Below are positions 45,139-54,855 of a DNA stretch of 64,000 bases, in pieces. Source of the stretch: Propionivibrio sp. (GTDB taxonomy: Bacteria; Pseudomonadota; Gammaproteobacteria; Burkholderiales; Rhodocyclaceae). Below the pieces are notes generated by a model. That model was not told the DNA's origin, did not search any database, and saw nothing but the letters and a program-made list of their open reading frames with translations. Position numbers and translations under genes: made by a program. Positions within the stretch are counted from its first letter, which is position 1, and every line of letters begins with the position of its first letter. Where the stretch lies: assembly GCA_016705685.1 (NCBI GenBank), contig JADJLB010000010.1, positions 464,501-528,500 of the forward strand. Reading direction: 5' to 3'.

Positions 45139-46493
45139 TTAAGTCGGCATAACCAGGCTCTGAACATAGCGAAACTTGCCAGATTTCTCGCGTGGGATAT
45201 CCTCAACCCTGAGGACGCACACCTCAACGCTTTGCCCGAGCCGGGCCTTGATCCCTTTGCTGATTATCGCTTCGACCTCTGGGCCACAATCAATTCCCGG
45301 AACAATCTGGACGACGACCCGCTCCAGAGTCTCCTGGACGACTTTGAAAGAAGCAATGCCCGGTATGTCGCGAATCGGGTAAACCACCGCTAGTCCGTGC
45401 ATGATTGTGCCATCGGTAGCGATAATGAAATCGGTGGTTCGTCCCTGAATTTCTTGCAAGACTGGCAATCCTCGACCGCAGGCGCATACCTTTTCGGACT
45501 GAATGGCAACGTCGCCGGTGCGGTAGCGAATGAAGGGGAACTCACTGGTAGCCAGATGAGTGACGACTACCTCACCGGCGGTGCCATGGGGAACTGCATT
45601 ACCTTCCTGGTCAACCAGTTCGACGATGATATCTTCCGCCGTCAGATGCATGCTGCCTGGGGGCATTGGTGAGCGATGAAACCGGCATCTCGGCCACCGT
45701 AGCCGTTGGCTACCGGGCAACCAAATACACGAGTGATGTCGTCGCGCTGATGATCGTATAACCGTTCGGAGGTTACGAAGGCCACGCGGATGCCAAGATC
45801 GCTCATTCGCTGGCCCCGTTTTTCGGCGTGGCGTGCTATCAGTGAAATGGATGATGGATAACCAAACAACATAGCCGGCCGGGTGCGACGAATGGTGTCG
45901 ATAAAGCCATCGAGTTTGGATTCGCTCATTTCGAATGCGGGCAAGAGCTGTGTCCTCAGCAGACGATCGCGAAACTGTCGGATGCGGTCTTGCGATGTGA
46001 GCTCGATGGGGCTACCCCACACAACGATTTCAGGATCGCCGATATCGACGTTCCACCAGCGTGTGGCGCGCCATTTGGCCGCCACATCGTGGCTTACCCG
46101 TTCATTTCCGATAAAGAATATAAGTGGCTCTCCGGACGAACCGCCGGTATTGAAACGCGCCAGTCGCTCCGCCTTCTCAGATTTGAGTTGTTCCAGATTG
46201 TTTCGAATGATCGGCTTCGTGAGAAATGGAAGGCGTTTGAGATCGTTCAATGAATTGATTTCAGAGGCGCGAATTCCGAGGCTGGCGAAGAGCTCACGAT
46301 AATAGGGAACGTTCTTCTCGGCCTTGTCCAGAAGACAGAACAATCTTTCCAGTTGGAACGCTTCAAGACGATCACGCGGCCACCATTGAGACTCCTCCAT
46401 TTGCTTGCGTATGCTTACCGTGCTGTGATGCTTGAAATGCTCATGAATTGGAAAGATAAAGCCAGCAACCAGTTTTGTGTATAGATCACTCAT
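45139..46493 (-). pseudogene. CapK/PaaK-like adenylating enzyme, one frame change
   Basis: Phenylacetate-CoA ligase-like protein (CapK family) of polysaccharide loci: NTGGSSGEPLIFF is the phosphate-binding loop, then YPSSISLIARHAE, YGGRDAGFIAHQCP and YRTGDVAI. Start at ATG 46493, overlapping the upstream glycosyltransferase end. The frame breaks near 45675 in a run of five C, where six would restore it (HQCPPGSM). Restored length is about 451 residues. The role may be acyl activation for EPS decoration. A single-base sequence error is a likely explanation. Confidence 0.8.
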
Positions 46494-47703
46494 GCTGCCC
46501 CTCTGGCCCTTGCGCAATAAGAAGAAAGTGCTGACAAAGCCGCGTTACCCGCTCATCCCATGAATTCTTTTCAGCGTAACTGCGGATATATGCTCGATCC
46601 CACGAACGAATGAAGGAATCCTTGATTGCCTTGGCTAGAGCTTCCGAATCGCCAAAAGGAACAACTGTCCCGAGACTAGCTTCGCAGACAACCTCCTGGT
46701 TTCCACCTACAGCGGTAGTGACGACCGGCAAACCGCATGCCATGGCCTCCAGGAAAACGTTAGCCCAACCTTCGTTACTGGTCGCCAAAACGAACACGTC
46801 GGCAGCCGAAAGAATCGACGGGAGTTCATCTGAAGCTATCGAGCCCAGAAACCTGACACATCCCTCAAGATTGAGGCGTTTGACTTGGTTTTCCAGTTCC
46901 ACTCTGTTGTTTCCCTCGGTACTGCCCCCTCCAATGATCAGAAAGATCAGGTCGGGAAACTGTTGCCTCAACTTCGGCAGCAATTCAATGACGCGATGAA
47001 AACCCTTCCTGGGTACCAAGCCTCCAACCGATACAAGTACTTTGCTCTCCCTCGAGAGACACAGTGCAGTTCGACATGCGGTTCGGTCCCGAACAGAAAA
47101 TCGAATGGCATCAACGCCATTGCCAACGACTTCGATCTTGTCTGGTGGCGCACCGTGTGAAATAACCAATGTACGCAGCGATTCGGATACCGAAAATACC
47201 TGAGCAGCCTGCTTGATCGCTTGCAGGAGTTTCTTGCCCAGCCGGGCATCATGAATATGGCGCGTTTCGGTACCGCGCAGCGTGATCGTAAACGGCACTT
47301 CAAGCCAGCGGCTCAATAGACTTGCAGCATAGCCATCGGGATAGGCAAAGTGGGCATCGATAATGTCCAGCCGTCCTTCATGTTTTAATCTGCGCATATG
47401 AGAAAACGCACCCAGTGCCATCATCAACCCGTCGAATGTCTTAAGCAAACTGGGTATGGAAAGAAAGCGGGGATACCAAACATCAATCCCAGATTGCCGT
47501 TCATAGGTCGGCGCGCCTGGGCGGAAATGCGGCTTGATGCGGCGAAGCATATCCTGGAACGGAAACCAGGGGGTTGGTGCAACCACTGAAATGGGGAAAT
47601 GCCTGCCCACGCGAAACATGCGCTCGCGAACAAACAGTCCGGCACCTGGCTGCACCTGGCTGGGAAAGAGGCTGGAAAAGACGACGATATGAGGATCTAC
47701 CAT
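46486..47703 (-). CDS. Glycosyltransferase, GT4 family
   Basis: A 405-residue intact GT-B enzyme: FSSLFPSQVQPGAGLFVRER opens the acceptor domain, DAHFAYPDGYAAS and TLRGTE follow, then LVSVGGLVPRKGF and the donor-site motif TSNEGWANVFLEAMACGLPVV. It should extend the EPS repeat unit. It is placed between the CapK-like gene and the Daro_2409-type transferase, all on the minus strand with short overlaps. Sugar unknown. Confidence 0.9.
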   Translation of the reverse strand: MVDPHIVVFSSLFPSQVQPGAGLFVRERMFRVGRHFPISVVAPTPWFPFQDMLRRIKPHFRPGAPTYERQSGIDVWYPRFLSIPSLLKTFDGLMMALGAFSHMRRLKHEGRLDIIDAHFAYPDGYAASLLSRWLEVPFTITLRGTETRHIHDARLGKKLLQAIKQAAQVFSVSESLRTLVISHGAPPDKIEVVGNGVDAIRFSVRDRTACRTALCLSRESKVLVSVGGLVPRKGFHRVIELLPKLRQQFPDLIFLIIGGGSTEGNNRVELENQVKRLNLEGCVRFLGSIASDELPSILSAADVFVLATSNEGWANVFLEAMACGLPVVTTAVGGNQEVVCEASLGTVVPFGDSEALAKAIKDSFIRSWDRAYIRSYAEKNSWDERVTRLCQHFLLIAQGPEGQHE

Positions 47704-47713
47704 GTCGTCCGCG

Positions 47714-48931
47714 CTAAGCGTTCATTCCGCTCAAACGAGCATACGGACTGCGGTAGTTGGCGATGCTGTTCGGCCAATTGCGGACAGATTCGACAAAATG
47801 ACGGCCGTTGGCTTTCAATAGCGGCCAGCGTTGGCTGTCATCGAGCAGATCGAGCAATGCTTGCGTCAGCGATTCCCGATCCCCGGCCTTGAAAAGAATG
47901 CCTGTCTTGTTGTGCTCGATGAGTTCCTTGTGCCCGCCGACGTCGGATGCAACAAAAAGCTGCCCTTGCGCCATGGCTTCGAGGGGTTTGAGCGGCGTTA
48001 CAAGTTCGGTTAACCGCATGGTATGGCGCGGGTACGCCAGAATGTTAATCAGGTCGTAGTAACGGCTGACTTCCTTATGCGGAACGCGCCCAGTGAAGAT
48101 GACATGGTCCGTTAACCCAAGTTGCGCGGCTTGCTGGCGCAAGAAGGATTCTTGCGGGCCTCCACCCACCAGCAAAATTCTCACATCGGGTCGCTGCCTG
48201 ATCAACGCTGGAAGTGCTGCGAGAAGAAGATCAAGGCCTTCGTAGGCATAAAAGGAACCAATGAAGCCGATAACGGTTTTCCCCATCAGACCCCATTTCG
48301 TTTGGAGATCGGGATCAGGCGGGCTGGCCAGATTGAAGGAAGACACATCGACGGCATTCGGTATGACCGTAACTTTGCGGTCAGGGATTCCTCGGGCCAC
48401 CAGGTCGGAACGCAAGCCCTCACAGATGGTGAAGACGTGGTCGACCTGACGGATTGCTCGCGTTTCAAGCCTTCGGGTCGCTCGGTAGCGCAAACTGCCT
48501 TCAGTCGTCGAACCATGGTCTACCGCCGCATCTTCCCAGAAAGCGCGAATTTCGTAGACCACTGGCAAGCCGAGTTTACGGGCTACCTTGATGGCCGGAA
48601 AGGCGTTGAGAACGGGTGAGTGTGCATGGATGATATCGGGGCTTACCTCGCGAGCAACTTCTTCCAGACGTGTTTCGAGATGCTTCATCAGCAGCAGTTC
48701 CTTGCCGATGGGCAGTTTGGCAAGTGTTCCACTCGCCACGGGTGTGCGGTAGAAGCGCATGCCATCAACATCATCAAACGGCGCGGAACTTTCGCCTTGT
48801 TTAGGTGAGGTGATATGGAAAGTTTCCCAACCCAAGGCACGCTGCTCGCGCAGAATCGACAAGGTACGGAAAGTGTAGCCGCTATGCAGCGGGATGGAGT
48901 GATCCAGCACGTGAAGAATACGCAGGCTCAT
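47714..48931 (-). CDS. XrtA-associated glycosyltransferase, Daro_2409 family
   Basis: A 405-residue GT4-type glycosyltransferase whose opening (MSLRILHVLDHSIPLHSGY, then FRTLSILREQRALGW) is typical of the exosortase A-associated family named after Dechloromonas Daro_2409. A DIIHAHSPVLNA motif and the donor-binding SVTPLKPLEAMA-like region (TPLKPLEAMAQG) follow. The start overlaps the amidotransferase stop by four bases. It works on the EPS repeat unit in the cytoplasm. Confidence 0.92.
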   Translation of the reverse strand: MSLRILHVLDHSIPLHSGYTFRTLSILREQRALGWETFHITSPKQGESSAPFDDVDGMRFYRTPVASGTLAKLPIGKELLLMKHLETRLEEVAREVSPDIIHAHSPVLNAFPAIKVARKLGLPVVYEIRAFWEDAAVDHGSTTEGSLRYRATRRLETRAIRQVDHVFTICEGLRSDLVARGIPDRKVTVIPNAVDVSSFNLASPPDPDLQTKWGLMGKTVIGFIGSFYAYEGLDLLLAALPALIRQRPDVRILLVGGGPQESFLRQQAAQLGLTDHVIFTGRVPHKEVSRYYDLINILAYPRHTMRLTELVTPLKPLEAMAQGQLFVASDVGGHKELIEHNKTGILFKAGDRESLTQALLDLLDDSQRWPLLKANGRHFVESVRNWPNSIANYRSPYARLSGMNA

Positions 48932-50886
48932 GACAGCCCTGCCGACGGCGAAATTCCTGGTGTGCCCGACAGGTTGGTCTGGGCAATCGGCGACTCATCC
49001 AGCACGGTGCGCAGAAAGGCTTCAAACATCAGCAGGGTCCACAACGGGGCGCTGTAATCTCGCATTCCGGATTGGTGCGCGTCAACCAGATGCTGCAGAT
49101 AGTCACGATTGAACCAGCCAGTGGCCGCCAGCCGTGGGCCAAGAACGGCCTGACGTACTCGTTCCTTGAGCGGGCCACGAAACCAGCGGGCCAGCGGTAC
49201 TGAAAAACCCATTTTCGGACGATAGAGGATATCCTGCGAAAGCAACGGCTCCATCGCTTTCTTGAGCAGATACTTGCCCTCCTGCCCGCGTACCTTGAGT
49301 GAAGATGGCAGCGTGGCCAGCCATTCAACCAGTTTGTGATCCATCAAAGGCTCTCGAACTTCGAGTGAGTGTGCCATGCTGGCCCGATCCACCTTGGTGT
49401 TGATGTCACCCACCAGATAGGTCTTGAGATCGAGATACTGGATCAGGGCCAAAGGGTCGTCGGTATCTGCGCGTTCGGCATGATGCCGGAAAACTTCCTG
49501 GGCGTCGTAACCGGCGATTTCGTTCTTGAATTTTTCGCTGAATAGTTGCGACCGCATCGGATCCCGCAAGATCGAGACCGAATGAAAGTATGCTTCGACC
49601 GAACTGCGCGCCATTCCTTCAAACGTGGTCTTGGCGCGGAACATACGCGGTGCCCAATCGGCCTTGGGGTATACACGACCCAGGAGCCTGAAGATCGGCC
49701 GGCGAATGGCGCTTGGCAATGATGAGCGCATGCGCTCCTCCATCAAGTGCAAGCGATAGCGGCGATAGCCGCCGAAGGTTTCATCACCCCCATCGCCAGA
49801 CAGTGCCACGGTCACATGCTTGCGCGCCAGCTGGCAAACACGATAGGTCGGAATGGCCGAGCTATCCGCATAGGGCTCGTCATAAAGTCGAGCCAGCGTG
49901 TCGATCAGATCGAAATCATCGCTTTCAACCATTTCAATATGATGATTGGTGCGATAGCGCTCGGCAACGGTTCGGGCAAACTCGGCCTCGTTAAAAGCCG
50001 GATCTGCAAATGCGATCGAGCACGTATTCACCGGCTCATTGGAAAGCCCTGCCATCAGTGCTACCACAGCACTTGAATCGACCCCTCCGGACAGAAAGGC
50101 GCCAAGCGGCACTTCGGAAATCATGCGCAGGCGGATCGATTCGCTGAGCTTTTCATTCAGTTGCGAGCAAGCGTCAACCACGCCAATTGGATCGTTCAAT
50201 TTGAAGCGTACATCCCAGTACTCTCTGGGCTCACCGGCTGGCTGGCCACGACGAAGTGTCAGTGTGTGTGCTGGCGGGAGCTTTTTGGCCTGGCGGAAAA
50301 TCGTACGCGGCTCAGCCACGTAGCCAAGCGCAAAATATTCCTCTACCGCCAGTGGATCTATGTCACGCGCCAGTCCGCCATGCGCCAACAAAGATTTCAA
50401 TTCAGAGCCAAACAGAAATATGCCATCGGAAAGCTGCGCGTAGTACAGTGGCTTCACACCCAGCCGGTCACGCGCCAGAAACAAGGTTTCACTATTGCGA
50501 TCCCATAAGGCAAAGGCGAACATGCCGCGGAATCGTTCCACACATTGCTCTCCCCATGCTTCCCAGGCGTGAACGATGACCTCGGTATCGCTGCGCGTAT
50601 GAAACACGTGCCCCAACTGCTGTAATTCAGGAATCAATTCCTGGTAGTTGTAGATTTCGCCATTGAAGACAACACAAACGCTCTGATCTTCGTTGTAGAG
50701 GGGCTGTTGGCCAGTCGACAAATCGATAATCGAAAGGCGTCGGTGGCCCAAGCCAATTCCGGGCTCTGTATGCAAACCACCTTCGTCGGGCCCGCGATGA
50801 TGCTGTGCCTCATTCATGCGCATCAACACCGCCCGACTAATGTCTCGTTTGCCACGCGTATCGTATATTCCGGTTATGCCGCACAT
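48928..50886 (-). CDS. XrtA-associated amidotransferase (asparagine-synthase type)
   Basis: A 652-residue glutamine-dependent amidotransferase. Cys2 starts the glutaminase domain (MCGITGIYDT), with HRGPDEGG and NGEIYNY. The synthetase domain has the PP-loop SGGVDSSAVVAL and LSGDGGDETFGGYRRY. It matches the exosortase A-associated amidotransferase 1 family, thought to amidate a uronic acid or another carboxyl on the EPS. It is complete and intact, unlike the asparagine-synthase-like gene at 36702. It lies between two XrtA glycosyltransferases. Confidence 0.94.
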   Translation of the reverse strand: MCGITGIYDTRGKRDISRAVLMRMNEAQHHRGPDEGGLHTEPGIGLGHRRLSIIDLSTGQQPLYNEDQSVCVVFNGEIYNYQELIPELQQLGHVFHTRSDTEVIVHAWEAWGEQCVERFRGMFAFALWDRNSETLFLARDRLGVKPLYYAQLSDGIFLFGSELKSLLAHGGLARDIDPLAVEEYFALGYVAEPRTIFRQAKKLPPAHTLTLRRGQPAGEPREYWDVRFKLNDPIGVVDACSQLNEKLSESIRLRMISEVPLGAFLSGGVDSSAVVALMAGLSNEPVNTCSIAFADPAFNEAEFARTVAERYRTNHHIEMVESDDFDLIDTLARLYDEPYADSSAIPTYRVCQLARKHVTVALSGDGGDETFGGYRRYRLHLMEERMRSSLPSAIRRPIFRLLGRVYPKADWAPRMFRAKTTFEGMARSSVEAYFHSVSILRDPMRSQLFSEKFKNEIAGYDAQEVFRHHAERADTDDPLALIQYLDLKTYLVGDINTKVDRASMAHSLEVREPLMDHKLVEWLATLPSSLKVRGQEGKYLLKKAMEPLLSQDILYRPKMGFSVPLARWFRGPLKERVRQAVLGPRLAATGWFNRDYLQHLVDAHQSGMRDYSAPLWTLLMFEAFLRTVLDESPIAQTNLSGTPGISPSAGLS

Positions 50887-50907
50887 GTTCTTCGTTCGCT
50901 GTTATCG

Positions 50908-52059
50908 TCAAATTCTATTCAGCAAATGGTCGTACAGCCCTTGGTACTGCTGCACCATCGCTGCCATGCTGTATTGCCGCTCAACTGCAGCACGCCCTTC
51001 CTGCCCCGCGCTTCGCGCCATGGCATGATCGTTTGCGTAGCTAACAATCTTCTGCGCCATGGCTTCAACGTCACCTGCCGAAACGAGAACGCCACTTCGT
51101 CCGGTATCGACTAACTCGCTGTTTCCACCAACGTCGGTCGCGATGACGGGCAGGCCGCTGGCCATCGCCTCAAGTATCGTATTCGATACGCCCTCAGCCA
51201 AAGAGGGCAATACAAAACAATCCAGCCCACGCAGAATTTCCGGGACATCGTTACGCTCGCCCGGCAACCACGCCAGTTGGGCACATCCGGCTTCTTCAAG
51301 CAAGGTCTGCGATTGTGCCCGTAGCGGTCCATCCCCAATCATCACCAGTCGCAGGCTGTCCTTCAACTCAGGCGCGATTACCAGGGCACGAATAAAGGCC
51401 CGGGCCAGCGTGGTCTGATCCTTCACTGTCTGCATGCGGCCCACGGTTCCAACCAGCCAGTATTCCGGACCAGAAAAAGGGCAGCCGAGAATCGGCTGGC
51501 GTGTTCCTGCCGGCTGGAATCGTTGTGCATCGACGCCATTGTAAATCTGTAGCACTTTGCTCTGAGCTATACCCACTCTGGAGGTCAGATAGTGTTCGAG
51601 ATCACGCGACAAGGCTATGTAATAAGTCACGAACGGCCGATATAATCGACGCGCCCACTGATATTTCTTGCTCAAACCATGCAGGTCGCCGACATCCCGG
51701 CCATGCTCACCATGAATCCGCACCGGCACACCGGCCGCCCAGGCCGGTATGACCGCCTCGAGTGCTCCAAGGTTTCGACTGTGCACAATTGACGCCTTTA
51801 GCGTACGAAACAGCTTGAACATTTTCGGATATATCCACAAGGCATGACCCGGGGGCTTTTCCAGCGCAATGAACTGCACATCGTCTCGAATGATTCGTCT
51901 ACGAAAGTCAGTAATGTCAGTCAGAGAAACGACAGCGTGGCGATACCCATCGCGAGGCATGTGGTTAATCAGATTGACGATGCCATTCTCCAGACCACCG
52001 ACATCGAAACGGTACATGACATGGACAACCAATGGGCGTGGATCGTTGCCCACCTTCAC
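50908..52059 (-). CDS. Sugar transferase, PEP-CTERM/EpsH1 associated (stp2 type)
   Basis: A 383-residue GT4 glycosyltransferase. VVHVMYRFDVGGLENGIVN, HSRNLGALEAV, RIHGEHGRDV and the donor motif SLAEGVSNTILEAMASGLPV match the sugar-transferase family that accompanies exosortase A. Its start overlaps the exosortase stop by four bases, so the two are coupled. It adds a sugar to the lipid-linked repeat unit; the donor is unknown. Confidence 0.93.
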   Translation of the reverse strand: MKVGNDPRPLVVHVMYRFDVGGLENGIVNLINHMPRDGYRHAVVSLTDITDFRRRIIRDDVQFIALEKPPGHALWIYPKMFKLFRTLKASIVHSRNLGALEAVIPAWAAGVPVRIHGEHGRDVGDLHGLSKKYQWARRLYRPFVTYYIALSRDLEHYLTSRVGIAQSKVLQIYNGVDAQRFQPAGTRQPILGCPFSGPEYWLVGTVGRMQTVKDQTTLARAFIRALVIAPELKDSLRLVMIGDGPLRAQSQTLLEEAGCAQLAWLPGERNDVPEILRGLDCFVLPSLAEGVSNTILEAMASGLPVIATDVGGNSELVDTGRSGVLVSAGDVEAMAQKIVSYANDHAMARSAGQEGRAAVERQYSMAAMVQQYQGLYDHLLNRI

Positions 52060-53627
52060 CTAATCTCCCTGGTCCGATCAAGAACGCTCTCGATTTCTGG
52101 CGCGGCCAACCCAATGAAAGCATCCATCAATGCTTCCCCATCACCCGCTTCTCCTTTGGGAGTGTAAAGGAAGATTACGGCTGAATCGTCTCCGTATCCC
52201 AAAAGGCGTGACCATGCAATATAGGCTTTCGCTATGTAATCACTGGCGGTTAGATGACCATTGACCCAGTACCATTGCCAGACCACGAGGCGCGTTGAAT
52301 CTGCTGACCGTAGCTCGGCAGTACGTACGGTAATCGACTGCTGGTTGAAAGTAATTTTGCGCGTGCCATCGCCGACCTTTGCCCACACGGGATCGGCGCT
52401 TCTCACCGTCACGTTGCCGGAGGTGACCATTTTGTGGTTGTCGTCCTGATTGCGGTAGTAAGCCAGATACACACCCAACTCTCGGCCCGCTGAGCCAAAG
52501 GTGTAGTACTGATCAGCGGAAGCGTTCTCGAAGTGAGGACTCCAAGCGGTAAACTTGACAGGAGAGGCAGGCCAACCAGGAACCAAACCCATCGCATCAA
52601 GCTGGTTAAGCGGGGGCGTCACACTCCCTTCGATTTTCCACTCCGCAAGCGGCCAGATTGACGTGATCACCATCGTCGCGAGCGCCAAAATGAAAGGTGA
52701 CGAATGGGCGCGGGCTACGACTGGTGATTCTGTGGCCGAACGGCCCTGCGGTGGTGGAAGCTCGTCTTCACGCCAACGAGAACCAATCACGAACATGGTC
52801 ATGATCACAATGCCGAAAAAAAGCCAGCCATAGATCAAATGGTCCACTCCAACAGCAAGCTTGTTCCCGGAAAGATGACCGATCATGACAATCAAATAGG
52901 CTCGCATCCAGTTGGCGATCACCGGAACAACCAAAGCAACACCAAAGAAAATAAGTCGGCGTTTGAACGAGCGATAACTTAGGTAGGCAAAAAGTGAGCC
53001 TACGGTCAAAGAGGCAATGATGTAACGAACGCCACTGCAAGCTTCGACCACTGACCAGCTACCCGAAGGTATAACGAAGTGCAGACCTTCGCGAAACACC
53101 GGGATACCGCTGAGTCTTAAGCCAAGCACGGTAAAATTGGCGGTCCACTCCATCAACTGCGGCAAGGCAAATTCGCCAAAAGGCACGGCCCAATACAGAA
53201 AAGCTAGCGGGAAAGTAATATGTCGGGCCACAGGCAAGCCGAGAAAGGCAATTACGGCCAGAATCAGCATCGTTGTTAAGGCAAACTGAGAGAGCACACC
53301 GACCGTAGCCAGTTCGCCCAACAACCAGACAAAGCCGGTACCGACCAATACAAAAAGGATCCAGTAATTGGGTCTTGGGGCTAATGGAGCGAGTTGGTCG
53401 CGAATTCTCCAGATCAGCCAAATCGTGATTGGCAGCACCAGAAAACCGTGGGTGAAAGTTTCAGAGCGAACCCAAATGCCAACCATGGCCATTGCTGTTT
53501 CGCGATACAACACGAGAATCGTGAGCAGCGTAAAGAACAGCACCGGCAGTACTGATCGCCACTTGCGAGCAACCATGTCAATAGCCGCTGGATTCGCTGT
53601 GGGTTGATGTTGACCAGACTCATTCAT
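52056..53627 (-). CDS. xrtA: Exosortase A fused to an EpsI domain
   Basis: A 523-residue inner-membrane protein. The N-terminal ~290 residues, with about eight hydrophobic segments, carry the exosortase catalytic triad: Cys in VVEACSGVRYI, Arg in NWMRAYLIV, His in VDHLIYGW. A cytoplasmic/periplasmic linker and one further hydrophobic segment follow. The C-terminal ~210 residues form an EpsI-type domain (FTAWSPHFENA, VWQWYWVNG). Exosortase A cleaves PEP-CTERM sorting signals and attaches the proteins to an unknown envelope anchor. Fusion with EpsI is the usual form in XrtA loci. No PEP-CTERM substrate is visible in this window. Confidence 0.95.
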   Translation of the reverse strand: MNESGQHQPTANPAAIDMVARKWRSVLPVLFFTLLTILVLYRETAMAMVGIWVRSETFTHGFLVLPITIWLIWRIRDQLAPLAPRPNYWILFVLVGTGFVWLLGELATVGVLSQFALTTMLILAVIAFLGLPVARHITFPLAFLYWAVPFGEFALPQLMEWTANFTVLGLRLSGIPVFREGLHFVIPSGSWSVVEACSGVRYIIASLTVGSLFAYLSYRSFKRRLIFFGVALVVPVIANWMRAYLIVMIGHLSGNKLAVGVDHLIYGWLFFGIVIMTMFVIGSRWREDELPPPQGRSATESPVVARAHSSPFILALATMVITSIWPLAEWKIEGSVTPPLNQLDAMGLVPGWPASPVKFTAWSPHFENASADQYYTFGSAGRELGVYLAYYRNQDDNHKMVTSGNVTVRSADPVWAKVGDGTRKITFNQQSITVRTAELRSADSTRLVVWQWYWVNGHLTASDYIAKAYIAWSRLLGYGDDSAVIFLYTPKGEAGDGEALMDAFIGLAAPEIESVLDRTREIR

Positions 53628-53640
53628 AGCAATAGTTGCG

Positions 53641-54848
53641 TCAAATCAATTTACCTGGGTCATCAAGATAGCGATCAATGCCCGAAAGATGGGCTTCCCA
53701 ACTGTAACGCGCCACCACTCGATCGCGCGCAGCCTTGCCCATCACTTTGGCGTAATCGGGATTTTGGAGTAGCGATTCGATTTGTCTCACATAGTCTTCG
53801 ACGGTTCCCGCTGTCAGGAAATCCCTTTCAGGAACAGCGTCAACCGCTCCCGCACACTCTTGCGAAGCAACAACCGCCAAACCCATGGCCATCGCCTCCA
53901 GCACTTTGTTCTGGATACCGCGTGCAAGACGCAAGGGAGCGACTACGACCGTTGCATGCTGCAAATACGGCCGAACATCGTCCACAGTGCCGGTTACAAC
54001 GACCTGCTCGTTTGCCAAAGCTTGAACGGCTGGAGTCGGACTCCGGCCGACAATGTAGAAACGTAGCTCCGGTCTATGCTTCTGCAATTTCGGTAGAATT
54101 TCGGCAGCAAACCAGCTCACGGCGTCGATATTAGGCCAGTAATCCATGGCACCCGTGAACACCAGTGCGCGCTCATCGGCAGCAAATGGAGAAATCATGG
54201 TGTGTTCTGGCGAGAAGAACTCTGCGTCTACGCCATTGCACATCGCCTCGACGCGCGCTTTGCATTCCGGCGCACTGCGACAGAAAAGTTCTGTTTCATT
54301 CTCTGTGACAAAAAACGAGTGCGTCGCCCGTTGCGCAACCAAGCGTTCAAAAGCCAACAATCGCTCGCCTTCCCGCCGGTAAAGCCAGGACATTGGCCAG
54401 CGGTGGTTGGGCGCATACTGGTCCACTTGGCCGAGTCGACATCGACAAAATCAACCAGGGTGCTCAACTGCGGATACCCCCGAACATATTGCGCCATGGC
54501 CGAAGAAAATATGACGGATGCTTTGATGTTCTGTTGTTGTATTGTTTCTTCCACCCAGGTTAGTAGACCGGAATTGCGGTAGTACGGCAATGTCAGCGCT
54601 TCGTTGCTGAGCAAGCCGCTGAGGCTGCGCAGCTTGGCCACCCGGGGTGACAGCCTGGCAATATGCAGATCAGCGCAATAGGGACGCAACGCGTCACGGT
54701 AAACCTCATCCTGTGGGTCGTCTATGAACGTACCCAGGAATACTCGATGTTTGGTTGCCAGATGCTTGAGCAAATGGAAAGAGCGCACCTTGTCACCTTT
54801 GTTTGGCGGATAAGGTAGTCGATGTACAAGATAGAGCAGGTTAGCCAC
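53641..54848 (-). pseudogene. Sugar transferase, PEP-CTERM/EpsH1 associated (stp1 type), one frame change
   Basis: GT4-type transferase that begins LLYLVHRLPYPPNKGDKVRS, the signature of the exosortase-linked sugar transferase 1 family. It continues with FVDVDSAKW, after which the frame changes at about 54420 (tggacc where tgggacc would give KWDQYAPNH). The second piece has CNGVDAEFF, FTGAMDYWPNIDA and ARGIQNKVLEAMAMGLAV. One base in a G run restores about 403 residues, so a sequence error is likely. It lies between FemAB and XrtA genes. Confidence 0.85.
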
Positions 54849-54855
54849 GTCTGTA

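Noticed and set aside
52056-53627. PEP-CTERM substrate proteins in the locus
   Set aside because: I looked for a C-terminal Val-Pro-Glu-Pro motif followed by a hydrophobic stretch and basic end and found none in the intact proteins.
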